Below, in pieces: positions 1 through 8,907 of a stretch of 64,000 nt of DNA. Source of the stretch: Commensalibacter intestini A911. GTDB lineage: Bacteria; Pseudomonadota; Alphaproteobacteria; Acetobacterales; Acetobacteraceae. Location of the stretch: positions 62,001 to 126,000 of the forward strand of contig NZ_AGFR01000003.1 of assembly GCF_000231445.1 (NCBI RefSeq), given 5' to 3'. The notes under the pieces are model-generated. The model was not told the origin of the DNA. It saw nothing but the letters and a program-made list of their open reading frames with translations, and did no database searches. How positions within the stretch are numbered: the stretch's first letter is position 1; the number at the start of each line of letters is the position of its first letter. A program made the translations under genes and the position numbers.

Positions 1-1058
1 CTGTAAATAATGCACGTCCAGAGCATCATAAACTTGCAGGGTTGGAAGTAAAAACTTCTAATCTTTGTGCAGAAATTACATTGCCTACAGGCATTGATCA
101 TAAGGGCAAAGAAAGAACAGCTGTTTGTTGTTTATCTTCTTTGAATCTAGAGTATTGGGATCAATGGTCTAAAGAGCCTCAATTTATTCCAGACGTAATG
201 TTGTTCTTAGATAATGTCTTACAAGATTTTATTGATAATGCACCAGATGAAATGGAACGTGCTCGTTATGCAGCAATGCAAGAGCGTTCCGTCGGCATGG
301 GCGTGATGGGATTCCATTCGTTTCTGCAAGCGAAGAATATTCCTTTTGAAAGTGCGATGGCGAAAGTTTGGAATACGAAAATGTTTAAGCATATTCGCGA
401 GCAAGCTGACGTCGCTTCTGTTTTATTGGCGAACGAAAGAGGACCATGTCCTGATGCCAAAGATTATGGTATTAATGAACGCTTTTCTAATAAAATGGCG
501 ATTGCTCCAACAGCATCGATTTCTATTATTGCTGGAAATGCAAGTCCAGGGATTGAACCTATTAATGCAAATGTTTTCTTACAGAAAACATTGTCAGGAT
601 CTTTTACAGTTCGTAATCGTCATTTGCGTAAATTATTACAAACTAAAGGGCAAGATACGGATGAGGTCTGGTCTTCTATTACCTTGAACAAAGGGAGCGT
701 GCAGCATTTAGAGTTTTTAACTCAAGATGAAAAAGATGTGTTTAAAACAGCATTTGAACTCGATCAACGTTGGATTATTGAACACGCAGCAGATCGCTCT
801 CCATTCATTTGTCAGTCACAGTCTATTAATTTGTTTGTGCCAGCCAATATTCATAAACGTGATTTACATCAAATCCATTATCAAGCATGGAAAAAAGGTG
901 TTAAATCTTTGTATTATTGCCGTTCGCTATCTTTACAACGTGCTGATGATGTCAGTAACGTTGCAGTTAAGGCAGATATTTTGTCTCCGATTACGCCATC
1001 AACGCCGATTGATAATACAACAACGACTGATTATGAAGAATGTTTAGCTTGTCAGTAA
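1..1058 (+). CDS. nrdA: Ribonucleoside-diphosphate reductase alpha subunit, class Ia (3' part)
   Basis: Large catalytic subunit that reduces ribonucleoside diphosphates to deoxyribonucleotides, working with the NrdB radical subunit. The reading frame is open from position 3 at the window edge, so the gene starts outside; the in-frame TTG at 42 is internal. Visible are the active-site block SNLCAEITLP, with the Asn/Cys/Glu of the radical chemistry, the conserved stretches GVMGFHSFLQ and PTASISIIAGNASPGIEP, and the paired tyrosines in KSLYYCRS of the radical-transfer path. The C-terminal ECLACQ carries the swinging redox cysteine pair recharged by thioredoxin or glutaredoxin. A strong terminator follows. 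The partner nrdB lies about 1 kb downstream on the opposite strand, so the two subunits are not in one operon here. Confidence 0.96.
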   Translation, partial: VNNARPEHHKLAGLEVKTSNLCAEITLPTGIDHKGKERTAVCCLSSLNLEYWDQWSKEPQFIPDVMLFLDNVLQDFIDNAPDEMERARYAAMQERSVGMGVMGFHSFLQAKNIPFESAMAKVWNTKMFKHIREQADVASVLLANERGPCPDAKDYGINERFSNKMAIAPTASISIIAGNASPGIEPINANVFLQKTLSGSFTVRNRHLRKLLQTKGQDTDEVWSSITLNKGSVQHLEFLTQDEKDVFKTAFELDQRWIIEHAADRSPFICQSQSINLFVPANIHKRDLHQIHYQAWKKGVKSLYYCRSLSLQRADDVSNVAVKADILSPITPSTPIDNTTTTDYEECLACQ

Positions 1059-1084
1059 AAATTTAACTATTGGTAATTTTTTAG

Positions 1085-1119
1085 AAAACCCTTATCTTTA
1101 AAAGAAGATGAGGGTTTTT
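1085..1119 (+). terminator. Intrinsic terminator of nrdA
   Basis: A 14-bp stem (AAAACCCTTATCTT with AAGATGAGGGTTTT, one G-U pair) closes a 6-nt loop, and the stem's own T-run provides the U-tract. It lies 27 nt after the nrdA stop and separates nrdA from the aldo/keto reductase gene. Confidence 0.88.
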
Positions 1120-1174
1120 ATTTATGCTCATACACTGCGTGGCTATAAAATAAATAGAATAGAAAGGATATAAA

Positions 1175-2014
1175 ATGACGGCTATTCCTACGCTTCGGTT
1201 GAATAACGGAACGATTATTCCTGCTGTTGGATTTGGTACTTATAAGCTCAATGGCAGAGAAGGTGTGAAAGATATCGTTAGAGCGATTCATAATGGGTAT
1301 CATTTTTTAGATTCTGCATTTAATTATGAAAATGAAGGTGCAGTCGGAGAGGCTATTCGTCAAAGTGGTTTGTCGAGAGATAAGATCCAAGTGACCTCAA
1401 AACTTCCTGGACGTCATCATCAATATGATCAAGCATTGGTAACTATTGAAGAATCTTTATATAGAGCCCAGTTGGATTATTATGATTTTTATTTGGTTCA
1501 CTGGCCAAATCCGATTACAGGAAAATATGTAGAAGCATGGCAAGCACTGATTGAAGCTCGTAAAAGAGGAATGGTTAAAGCAATTGGTGTGTGTAACTTC
1601 TTACCCGAGCATTTGGATACTATTATCAAAGAAACAGGTGTAACACCTTGTTTAAATCAAGTAGAGCTGCATCCTTACTTCGCACAAGAAACACAACGTG
1701 CATATAATAAAAAACTTGGGATTGTAACACAATCTTGGAGCCCACTAGGCAGAGCTAATCATATTTTACAAGAGCATGTTTTATTGGAAATTTCTGAACG
1801 TTATAAAAAGTCTATTGCTCAGGTTATTTTGCGTTGGCACACACAATTAGGAGCGATGCCGATCCCTAAAGCAACGTCTGATGCGCGACAAAAAGAAAAT
1901 CTTGCAATATTTGATTTTGAATTAACACAAGCAGATATGGATAAAATTAAAACACTTAGTAAACCAGATGGGCGAACAAAAGATCAAGATCCATCTCGAT
2001 ATGAAGAGTTCTAA
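1175..2014 (+). CDS. Aldo/keto reductase (2,5-diketo-gluconate reductase-like)
   Basis: NADPH-dependent cytosolic oxidoreductase of the AKR superfamily, predicted to reduce aldehydes or ketones; the substrate cannot be read from sequence. The 279 aa match the usual length. The catalytic tetrad is visible: Asp and Tyr in LDSAFNYENE, Lys in VTSKLPGRHH and His in YLVHWPNP. The C-terminal IPKATSDARQKEN is the typical cofactor-phosphate binding segment. The ATG at 1175 is preceded by AGAAAGGA. The gene stands alone between the nrdA terminator and a shared bidirectional terminator with nrdB. Relatives in acetic acid bacteria act on ketogluconates, but that role is inference here. Confidence 0.9.
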   Translation: MTAIPTLRLNNGTIIPAVGFGTYKLNGREGVKDIVRAIHNGYHFLDSAFNYENEGAVGEAIRQSGLSRDKIQVTSKLPGRHHQYDQALVTIEESLYRAQLDYYDFYLVHWPNPITGKYVEAWQALIEARKRGMVKAIGVCNFLPEHLDTIIKETGVTPCLNQVELHPYFAQETQRAYNKKLGIVTQSWSPLGRANHILQEHVLLEISERYKKSIAQVILRWHTQLGAMPIPKATSDARQKENLAIFDFELTQADMDKIKTLSKPDGRTKDQDPSRYEEF

Positions 2015-2032
2015 TGTTAAATAGATAATAAT

Positions 2033-2063
2033 AAAAAGAGGTTAGATTTTCTAACCTCTTTTT
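2033..2063. terminator. Bidirectional terminator between aldo/keto reductase and nrdB
   Basis: Perfect inverted repeat: AAAAAGAGGTTAG, loop ATTTT, CTAACCTCTTTTT. A-tract and T-tract flank the GC part, so it can stop transcription from both converging genes. Confidence 0.93.
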
Positions 2064-2070
2064 ATTTGGC

Positions 2071-3126
2071 TTATTCTGCTAAAATCATGTCTTCGAAAGC
2101 GTCTTCCCATGTGCCTTCTGTTGCAGCACGGCTATATTCTGTAGAACGATTTTCAAAGAAGTTGGTATGTTCGACAGCATTCAACATTTCATCCATCCAA
2201 GGGAGAGGATTCTTATCAATATCATAAAGCGTATCGACACCGAGTTGTGTTAAACGACGATTAGCAATGAAACGAATATATTGTTTAACAGTTGCAGCAT
2301 CTAAACCTTCGATATCTCCCATTTCAAATGCGAGATCAATAAATGCATCTTCGTGTTCAACAATTGTTCCGCAGATATCGCGTAATTCATGTTGGAATTC
2401 AGGTGTCCATAAATATGGGTTTTCTTGAATGAAGGTGCGGAATAGTTTGATAATTGATAAGCAATGGAGTGTTTCATCACGAACAGACCATGAAACAATT
2501 TGTCCCATTCCTTTGAGCTTATTAAAGCGTGGGAAATTCATTAAAATTGCAAAAGTTGCAAATAGTTGTAATCCTTCGGTAAAGGCACCGAAAACAGCCA
2601 TTGTTTTAGCTATTTCATAAGGGTTATCAACGGTGAAATTTTGCATATAATCATATTTATCTTTCATCGCCTTATAGTTTAAGAACGCAGAATATTCGAC
2701 TTCTGGCATTCCAATAGTATCTAAAAGATAACTATATGCAGCAATATGAACAGTTTCGATATTAGAGAATGCAGAAAGCATCATCAGGACTTCGATGGGT
2801 TTAAAGACCTGACTATAATATTTCATATAAACATTATTGACCTCGACGTCTGATTGAGTGAAGAAACGGAAAATTTGAGTAATCAAATGTCTTTCAGATT
2901 CATTGAGTTTTTTGTGCCAATCTTTGACGTCTTCAGCCAAAGGAACTTCTTCTGGGATCCAGTGAAGGCGTTGTTGAGTTGACCATGCATCATATGCCCA
3001 TGGATAATGAAATGGCTTATAAACAGGGTTATAGGTCATTAAATTATGTGGCTTTTGAGTATCTTTCGTGTCGTTGCTCAACGAACTTCTCCTTGGTAAA
3101 TAGTGCTGATGATGAAGAGTAGTCAT
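2071..3126 (-). CDS. nrdB: Ribonucleoside-diphosphate reductase beta subunit, class Ia
   Basis: Small subunit that carries the diiron centre and the stable tyrosyl radical used by NrdA. It has 351 aa. The block NIETVHIAAYSYLL contains the ExxH iron ligands and, four residues after the His, the radical Tyr; DETLHCLSII supplies the second ExxH. The C-terminal acidic EDAFEDMILAE is the tail that docks onto NrdA. The ATG at 3126 is used here; another Met (TYNPVYKPF, about residue 30) would give a shorter form, and neither has a strong ribosome site. Two NrdR-like palindromes lie 80-125 bp upstream. It shares its terminator with the converging aldo/keto reductase gene. Confidence 0.96.
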   Translation of the reverse strand: MTTLHHQHYLPRRSSLSNDTKDTQKPHNLMTYNPVYKPFHYPWAYDAWSTQQRLHWIPEEVPLAEDVKDWHKKLNESERHLITQIFRFFTQSDVEVNNVYMKYYSQVFKPIEVLMMLSAFSNIETVHIAAYSYLLDTIGMPEVEYSAFLNYKAMKDKYDYMQNFTVDNPYEIAKTMAVFGAFTEGLQLFATFAILMNFPRFNKLKGMGQIVSWSVRDETLHCLSIIKLFRTFIQENPYLWTPEFQHELRDICGTIVEHEDAFIDLAFEMGDIEGLDAATVKQYIRFIANRRLTQLGVDTLYDIDKNPLPWMDEMLNAVEHTNFFENRSTEYSRAATEGTWEDAFEDMILAE

Positions 3127-3204
3127 TCATCAGAAAAAACAATCTAAGTATGTGCAATTTATAGAAAAATGCTTTGGTAGAAAGTTATGAGTTGTTGGAT
3201 AGAT

Positions 3205-3252
3205 ATTGTATATATGGTGTATAAAAAAATGTAAATATACTATATGTAGTTT
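3205..3252 (-). promoter_or_regulatory. Tandem NrdR-box-like palindromes upstream of nrdB
   Basis: Two 16-bp elements, ATTGTATATATGGTGT (3205-3220) and ATACTATATGTAGTTT (3237-3252), match about 12 and 13 positions of the NrdR consensus recalled as ACACwATATaTwGTGT. They start exactly 32 bp apart, about three helical turns, as is typical of NrdR pairs. They lie in the 250-bp leader of nrdB. NrdR is known to repress ribonucleotide reductase genes; the gene for it is not in this window. Confidence 0.6.
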
Positions 3253-3376
3253 TTAAGGGAGATATTAAAAATATTTATATATTGTTTTGAGGGCGTGATT
3301 TTTATCCCAATAACAAGCTTAGGATTGTACAATAAATGATTATATGAATGGATATCAAGTAGAATTTCTTCAGCCA

Positions 3377-4177
3377 TTAAGAAAGTAAATGAAGTCTCTG
3401 GCCGTCTCTAAGAACATGATTGGCACCTGTAGAAAATTCTCCATTTTCATTATGTAATACCAAACCAGGAGCAACATGACTGCCTCCAGTAGAGCCCATG
3501 CGTCCTTGAAGTAAAATAATACGTGCGGGACGATTCACTTTTGGCCATAAAGGAAATAAAGTAATCGATCCGAATTTATAAGAATGCATGATTGCGCTAG
3601 CCTCTGCGTGTAGAGATGCAGAGAGTGCTAGGGTTAATGTTCCGCCTTGGCGCAATGGTCGACTGAGAGAATAGATCCATTCATCAAGAAAACCTTTGGG
3701 GAGTCTTTTGGCTAAATCCTTTTTTGGATCAGGGGAAGGAGAGGTATTATGAGAATGCCAAGGTGGGTTGGCAAAGACATGATCCACATGTTCTTGTCCT
3801 TTTGGTAAGAATTCAAAAGGACGTTTTGGAAGTTTTGGAAGGGTTACTTCAATGGCTTTTAAACCATGCATTTGATTAAGGTGAAAATTTTCGTTTGCCA
3901 AACTTAGCATTTCTGGATTTTTTTCAAAACCGATTCCCGTAATATTGGGTACTCGATAGTGCAAACACATTAATCCAGCCCCAGCGCCACAGCCTCCTTC
4001 AATAATGGTTTGTCCTGTTTTTGCTGGAACAGAGGCCGCCATTAAGATGGGTTCAAGTGCAGTTCTGTAACCTTCTTGATATTGCCTATAAAAAATCTTT
4101 CCCTCAAGAAGCGTTCCATCAGATGTATTTTTTGATTTATGGTGTATAAGAGAAGGAGTAGAAGACGGCAATTGCAT
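3377..4177 (-). CDS. TrmN6-like SAM-dependent methyltransferase
   Basis: Class I methyltransferase of 266 aa resembling the family annotated as tRNA1(Val) A37 N6-methyltransferase (COG4123). The SAM-binding glycine motif appears as IIEGGCGAGAGLMCL, followed by the acidic strand in TGIGFEKNPE. The amino-methyltransferase signature NPPW is in VFANPPWHS, which supports an N6-adenine or similar exocyclic amine target. It is divergent from the polyprenyl synthase gene, a neighbourhood I recall as common in alphaproteobacteria. The ATG at 4177 gives MQLPSSTPS. The exact RNA substrate is inferred from family membership only. Confidence 0.82.
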   Translation of the reverse strand: MQLPSSTPSLIHHKSKNTSDGTLLEGKIFYRQYQEGYRTALEPILMAASVPAKTGQTIIEGGCGAGAGLMCLHYRVPNITGIGFEKNPEMLSLANENFHLNQMHGLKAIEVTLPKLPKRPFEFLPKGQEHVDHVFANPPWHSHNTSPSPDPKKDLAKRLPKGFLDEWIYSLSRPLRQGGTLTLALSASLHAEASAIMHSYKFGSITLFPLWPKVNRPARIILLQGRMGSTGGSHVAPGLVLHNENGEFSTGANHVLRDGQRLHLLS

Positions 4178-4368
4178 AAATCACGGACCATAAGATGTTT
4201 TAACAAAAGAAAATGTATTCTAGCTTAATAATAAGTGAAGTGTTAATGATAAAAATGTTCTATAGTCTTGTTTTCGGATGAAATAAGAATATTTTCAGTG
4301 TTACACATAGTCGGTTGGAATTGAAAGTAACAATTCTATAAAAAGGTAGAGAGTAAGAACCCACTTCC

Positions 4369-5373
4369 ATGGATAAAGAAGAGCCGTTACAAAAATTATT
4401 AAATTACTTAGCTGACGATATGGAGCTTTGTAATCGCGTTATTATGGATAGAATGCAAAGCTCTGTGGATTTGGTTTCACAGTTAGCTGCTCATTTGATA
4501 GTCGCAGGCGGTAAACGATTGCGTCCGTTATTGACATTGGCCTCTGCAAGATTATGTGGGTATGAAGAACAACCTCATGACACAATGCCACGTCATGTTC
4601 GTTTGGCAACCTGTATTGAATTCTTACATACGGCAACTTTGCTTCATGATGATGTTGTAGATGAAAGTATGTTACGCCGTGGTACGGACAGTGCCAATGT
4701 GGTCTTTGGAAATGCAGCCTCTGTATTGGGTGGAGATTTCTTGTTCTCTAGAGCTTTTCAAATTATGACAGAAGATGGCTCTTTGGAAGTTATGCGAATT
4801 ATCTCTCAAGCATCAGCAACGATCGCGGAGGGAGAGTTGCTGCAAATGACAACGCAAAATGATTTATCTACATCGATTGCACGTTATTACGAAGTGATTC
4901 ATGGAAAAACAGCGGCATTATTCGCAGCCTCTTGTCGAGTCGGTGCAATTGTTGCAGAGCGCTCTGTTCAAGATGAGGAAGCTCTTGAAGCTTATGGTAT
5001 GAATTTAGGAATGGCTTTTCAACTTGTTGATGATGCTTTGGATTATTCAGCGAAGCAAGAGGAGCTAGGGAAAACGGTTGGTGATGATTTTCGTGAAGGA
5101 AAAATCACTTATCCTATTTTGATTGCTTACCAAAAAGCTGATGCGGAAGAAAAGAAATTTTGGGAACGTGTGATTGAAGCTGGTGACCAAAACGAACAAG
5201 ACTTACAGCACGCATTGTCTTTAATTCACAAACACCAAGCGTTAGAAGCAACATTGCAAGAAGCAATGTCCTTTGCAAATAAAGCATGTGATGCTATTCG
5301 TCATTTCCCAGAAGGGGAATTACACAGTTTATTTGAAGAAACAGCCAAATATACTGTGAATCGTCACTTTTAA
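4369..5373 (+). CDS. ispB: Polyprenyl (octa/decaprenyl) diphosphate synthase
   Basis: Trans-isoprenyl diphosphate synthase that elongates farnesyl diphosphate with isopentenyl diphosphate to make the ubiquinone side chain. It has 334 aa. The first aspartate-rich motif is in LLHDDVVDESMLRRG and the second in FQLVDDALDYSAKQEELGK, both needed for Mg-diphosphate binding. GGKRLRPLL at about residue 44 is the conserved substrate-binding loop. Chain length (C40 or C50) cannot be fixed from the motifs; acetic acid bacteria use Q9 or Q10. Its stop codon overlaps that of the converging murI by 3 nt, and no terminator separates them. Confidence 0.92.
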   Translation: MDKEEPLQKLLNYLADDMELCNRVIMDRMQSSVDLVSQLAAHLIVAGGKRLRPLLTLASARLCGYEEQPHDTMPRHVRLATCIEFLHTATLLHDDVVDESMLRRGTDSANVVFGNAASVLGGDFLFSRAFQIMTEDGSLEVMRIISQASATIAEGELLQMTTQNDLSTSIARYYEVIHGKTAALFAASCRVGAIVAERSVQDEEALEAYGMNLGMAFQLVDDALDYSAKQEELGKTVGDDFREGKITYPILIAYQKADAEEKKFWERVIEAGDQNEQDLQHALSLIHKHQALEATLQEAMSFANKACDAIRHFPEGELHSLFEETAKYTVNRHF

Positions 5374-6191
5374 GAAGGGAAGTGGACGCGTTCTGTATAT
5401 CCCATTGGAGTAATTTGTTTTAATAATGCCTTATCTTCTTGAGGTAAGGCTGTATAATAAAAATTATTTTGTTTGGGTGTGTTAATATGGAATGTAATTT
5501 CTTGTTGCAAAATTAGATCTAATGCATGTTTTGCTACAGCATTAGCAGGGTCAAGCCATTGGATATTGCGTGGTGAGAGACTTTGTAAGTGTGGTAACAC
5601 AAACGTATAATGTGTACAGCCTAAACACACCGTATCAATTTGTGCTGCGTGAGGCATTTGCAAGAGGTTATTGATTTCTTGCTCAATATCTTTTGGATCA
5701 TAGGTTTCTTGGCGAAAAACTTGTTCCGCGATTTTCGCCAATATTGGCGAACCATAACCAATTAATTGACAATCTGCGGCAAATTGCTCTTTTAAACTTT
5801 TTAGGTAAGGGCGTTGAACTGTTGCACGCGTTGCAAGGAGCCCAATATGTTTTGTTTGACTAATCCGTGCTGCCCAACGAATAGGAGGGACACAACCAAC
5901 AAAAGTCGTATTTGGATAATGTTCTCTTAAAGCTTCTAAAGCAATGGTGCTGGCTGTATTACAAGCAATAATCACCAAATCAGGTTCTAGCCTATCAATC
6001 GCAATACCAATCAAATGAACGATTCTTTGAATTAAAAAGGCGTCTTCTTGCTCACCATAAGGGAAGATTAAATTATCTTCTAGGTAATCGATGGATAGAT
6101 TCAAAGATGTATTGAGACTCTGTTGTTGGAGGCTTTGGACAATTCCAAGTCCCCCAATACCAGAATCAAATGCAAGAATATGATATGGCAT
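5370..6191 (-). CDS. murI: Glutamate racemase
   Basis: Cofactor-independent racemase that supplies D-glutamate for peptidoglycan. It has 273 aa. Both catalytic cysteines are visible in their contexts: IIACNTASTIALEAL in the N-terminal half and VCLGCTHYTFVLP in the C-terminal half. The N-terminal FDSGIGGLGIVQSL is the family signature containing the conserved Asp/Ser. It lies 20 bp downstream of pyrE on the same strand, so the two are probably co-transcribed. The ATG at 6191 has no obvious Shine-Dalgarno sequence. Confidence 0.95.
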   Translation of the reverse strand: MPYHILAFDSGIGGLGIVQSLQQQSLNTSLNLSIDYLEDNLIFPYGEQEDAFLIQRIVHLIGIAIDRLEPDLVIIACNTASTIALEALREHYPNTTFVGCVPPIRWAARISQTKHIGLLATRATVQRPYLKSLKEQFAADCQLIGYGSPILAKIAEQVFRQETYDPKDIEQEINNLLQMPHAAQIDTVCLGCTHYTFVLPHLQSLSPRNIQWLDPANAVAKHALDLILQQEITFHINTPKQNNFYYTALPQEDKALLKQITPMGYTERVHFPS

Positions 6192-6211
6192 GTCGATGAT
6201 AAAATGATGAA

Positions 6212-6979
6212 TTACAAACGAGATTGCTTATAAGCAAGCGCTTCTTGTTCGTTGCTAACACCACCATGTTTAGCAGACCAAGCGCAAGGATCTTCTAGGA
6301 AGCGTCTAATTTCAGAAGTGTCGCCATTAGAAAAATATGGATATTCAGAGCTAACTTCTAAGATATCCCACCATGTGCAAAGAGAATGGAGGGTAATCCC
6401 AATTTCACTTAATGTTTGATAAGCACTTGAAAATACGCCATAGAAAAAGACAACAAAAGCATGATCAACAATTGCACCGGCTTCACGTAAAGCTTTAGCA
6501 AAACCAATTTTTGACATCCCATCTGTGGTTAAATCTTCAACCAACAAAGTGCGCATATTTTCAGGAACATCGCCTTCGATTTGCGCATTCCGTCCAAACC
6601 CTTTTGGTTTTTTACGAACATAAGCCATAGGGGTCATCATACGATCAGCAAACCATGCTGCGAAAGGAATCCCTGCGGTTTCACCACCAACAACAGCATC
6701 AAAAGATTCGTAACCTACATGACGGCAGATTTTTTCCACACCTAATTCGATAATTTTTGCTCTTGCTCTAGGGAAGAAAATAATTTTGCGGCAATCAATA
6801 TATACAGGAGATTTCCAACCAGCAGTTAAAAGATAAGGATCATTTGGACGATAATTTACAGCTTTAATTTCAAGTAATAATCTTGCTGTGATTAAAGCAG
6901 CATCACGATCCCATTCTGTCATACGAGGAGAGCGAGGTTGTTTTCTTGGGGAAGAAGAAGAGATAGTTGTTTGAGACAT
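6212..6979 (-). CDS. pyrE: Orotate phosphoribosyltransferase
   Basis: Converts orotate and PRPP to orotidine monophosphate in pyrimidine synthesis. The PRPP-binding motif is present as TLLVEDLTTDGMSK, and VVGGETAGIPFAAW is the conserved substrate loop. At 255 aa it is longer than the usual 210-230; the extra part is an N-terminal Ser/Pro/Arg-rich segment (TTISSSSPRKQPRSPR). A second Met at residue 20 (MTEWDRDAALI, codon ending at 6922) would give a normal-length protein, but the upstream ATG has an AAGG ribosome site, so I keep it. It leads the pyrE-murI pair. Confidence 0.93.
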   Translation of the reverse strand: MSQTTISSSSPRKQPRSPRMTEWDRDAALITARLLLEIKAVNYRPNDPYLLTAGWKSPVYIDCRKIIFFPRARAKIIELGVEKICRHVGYESFDAVVGGETAGIPFAAWFADRMMTPMAYVRKKPKGFGRNAQIEGDVPENMRTLLVEDLTTDGMSKIGFAKALREAGAIVDHAFVVFFYGVFSSAYQTLSEIGITLHSLCTWWDILEVSSEYPYFSNGDTSEIRRFLEDPCAWSAKHGGVSNEQEALAYKQSRL

Positions 6980-7184
6980 AATTCGTGCCTTAGTTTAATA
7001 AAAAGCTTATTTTGTGATGTTATGCCTTTTATATATGGTTTTTTATAAAAAATCAGTAATTATCGTGTCAAAAATGTCAAAATTAGTAAAGAATAATCCA
7101 TAGTATGTCATAAGTGACTTTACTAGAATGCTATTGCTTCTTATTCTTAGCTGATTATTGCTAATTTATAGATGGGAACAGCTT

Positions 7185-7448
7185 GTGGCTATTCAGACAA
7201 ATAATATACAACGTCGTTGTGAACGCTCTGTTATTACGGCTTATCAAGAGTTAAAATCTGCTGGCATAGACGAGGTTCAGATTTTTCAAAGTTGTACGAA
7301 TCTATACCGAATCTATCATCCAGAATCCTCGATAACAGAAGCACGCCTTCTGGTTTCCGAATGGATTGATCATCATTTTTATAGCAACTCGATAGGCATA
7401 ACCCGTGGATGCGATTGCCCTGATACTTCAGGAAGCTTAAATCATTAA
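7185..7448 (+). CDS. Small protein of unknown function
   Basis: A short frame encoding about 87 aa from GTG at 7185, chosen because GGGAA lies 6 nt upstream; a TTG at 7158 in the same frame would add nine residues but lacks a ribosome site. The protein is soluble and rich in charged and polar residues, with a helical central part (CERSVITAYQELKSAG). It has no signal peptide, membrane segment or motif I recognise. The C-terminus carries CDCPD, a possible metal-binding cysteine pair. It lies between divergent pyrE and converging gltA. The coding call rests on length and frame only. Confidence 0.5.
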   Translation: MAIQTNNIQRRCERSVITAYQELKSAGIDEVQIFQSCTNLYRIYHPESSITEARLLVSEWIDHHFYSNSIGITRGCDCPDTSGSLNH

Positions 7449-7471
7449 TTTAAACTTCCTGGTATTATGAT

Positions 7472-8800
7472 TTAATTATGTTTAGCGCCTTTTAAATCAC
7501 GTTCTTCTGGGCCAGTGTAAAGTTGGCGTGGACGATAGATTCTGCGTAAAGGATCGTTAAACGCTTCTTTCCATTGACTGACCCAGCCAACGGTACGAGC
7601 AACAGCGAATAATGCTGTAAACATGTTTTCAGGAATTCCTAATGCTTTAAAAATAATTCCTGAATAGAAATCAACATTAGGATAGAGCTTACGTTGTACA
7701 AAATAATCATCTTGTAATGCGTATTTTTCTAACTCCATTGCGAGTTCTAATAATGGGTCATGTTCGCCCAGTTCAGCTAAGACTTCATCACAAGTTCTTT
7801 TCATAATGCTGGCACGAGGATCAAAGTTTTTATAAACACGATGTCCAAAGCCCATTAATCGAACATCACTATTTTTATCTTTGACCTTTGCGATAAACTC
7901 AGGAATATTTTCCTTTGATCCAATAGAACGGAGCATTTTTAAAACAGCTTCATTTGCCCCACCATGTGCAGGTCCCCATAACGCTGCAATTCCAGCAGCA
8001 ATACATGCAAATGGATGTGCTCCTGTTGATCCTGTCAAACGTACCGTAGAGGTCGAAGCATTTTGTTCATGATCAGCATGCAGAATAAGAATGCGGTCTA
8101 ATGCACGACTAAAAATAGGATTGACTTTGTAGGGGGCATCAGGGCGAGCAAAGAGCATATTCAGAAAATTTTCTGAATATGAATAGTCTGCTCTTGGATA
8201 AACAAAGGGTTCGCCACGTGAATATTTATAAGCCCAAGCCGCGATTGTCGGAATTTTTGCAATTAAATGTACTGCCGAAACATCACGACTTTCTTCGTTG
8301 GAGGTATCAGTACCTTCTGGATAGAAAGCAGACAAACCGGCAACTGTTCCACAAAGGATAGACATCGGATGTGCATCTCGACGGAATCCATTGAAGAAGT
8401 TACGGATTTGTTCGTGTAATAAGGACTTTTCTTCTAGTCGATTCACGAATTCATTATACTCATGTCGTGTTGGCAAATTGCCGTACAAAAGTAAGAAAGC
8501 AATTTCTGGAAATGTTGAATGCTCAGCAAGTTGTGCAATGGGATATCCACGATAAAGTAAAATGCCTTTGTCACCATCAATAAAAGTAATTTTACTTTCA
8601 CAAGATGCTGTTGTACCCAATCCAGGATCAAAGGTAAATAAATCTAAATCATTTTGTAGATTACGAATGTCAATGACATTATTTCCCGTACTGCCTGATA
8701 AAACAGGCAACTTAGAAGTTTTACCTTTATAAGTGACCTTTACACACCCTTCGTCTTGAGGAGGACTAAAAGATGGAGTGGATGGTGTGGATTGTGTCAT
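7472..8800 (-). CDS. gltA: Citrate synthase (acetate-resistance protein AarA type)
   Basis: Type II (hexameric) citrate synthase, condensing acetyl-CoA and oxaloacetate. It has 442 aa. The catalytic residues are in place: His in [12 protein letters not shown], His in [15 protein letters not shown] and Asp in NVDFYSGI. The ATG at 8800 ([10 protein letters not shown]) is chosen over a longer in-frame start at 8884 because AGGAG sits at 8808-8812, 7 nt upstream, and the extra residues are hydrophobic and unlike the family. In Acetobacter aceti the homologue is aarA, needed for acetic acid resistance. It lies last in the minus-strand set of metallophosphoesterase, chorismate mutase and sixA, but a terminator-like hairpin and 107 bp separate it from sixA. 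Confidence 0.95.
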   Translation of the reverse strand: MTQSTPSTPSFSPPQDEGCVKVTYKGKTSKLPVLSGSTGNNVIDIRNLQNDLDLFTFDPGLGTTASCESKITFIDGDKGILLYRGYPIAQLAEHSTFPEIAFLLLYGNLPTRHEYNEFVNRLEEKSLLHEQIRNFFNGFRRDAHPMSILCGTVAGLSAFYPEGTDTSNEESRDVSAVHLIAKIPTIAAWAYKYSRGEPFVYPRADYSYSENFLNMLFARPDAPYKVNPIFSRALDRILILHADHEQNASTSTVRLTGSTGAHPFACIAAGIAALWGPAHGGANEAVLKMLRSIGSKENIPEFIAKVKDKNSDVRLMGFGHRVYKNFDPRASIMKRTCDEVLAELGEHDPLLELAMELEKYALQDDYFVQRKLYPNVDFYSGIIFKALGIPENMFTALFAVARTVGWVSQWKEAFNDPLRRIYRPRQLYTGPEERDLKGAKHN

Positions 8801-8876
8801 ACACTTACTCCTGAAAAAATGTACAATAAAATTGATATGTTTATTACAGTGAATATAACAAAAAAAAGAAAGATAG

Positions 8877-8904
8877 CTTGTCACGTCTATGCGAGGCGGA
8901 CAAG
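8877..8904 (-). terminator. Hairpin after sixA, probable terminator
   Basis: CTTGTC and GACAAG close a composite hairpin with an inner CGTC/GGCG stem. On the minus strand it lies just past the sixA stop and is followed by a T-rich run (CTATCTTTCTTTTTTT). On the plus strand five T residues also follow, so it may work both ways. Confidence 0.6.
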
Positions 8905-8907
8905 TTT

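Noticed and set aside
8801-8884. N-terminal extension of citrate synthase to 8884
   Set aside because: The extra 28 residues are hydrophobic and atypical, while AGGAG sits 7 nt before the ATG at 8800.
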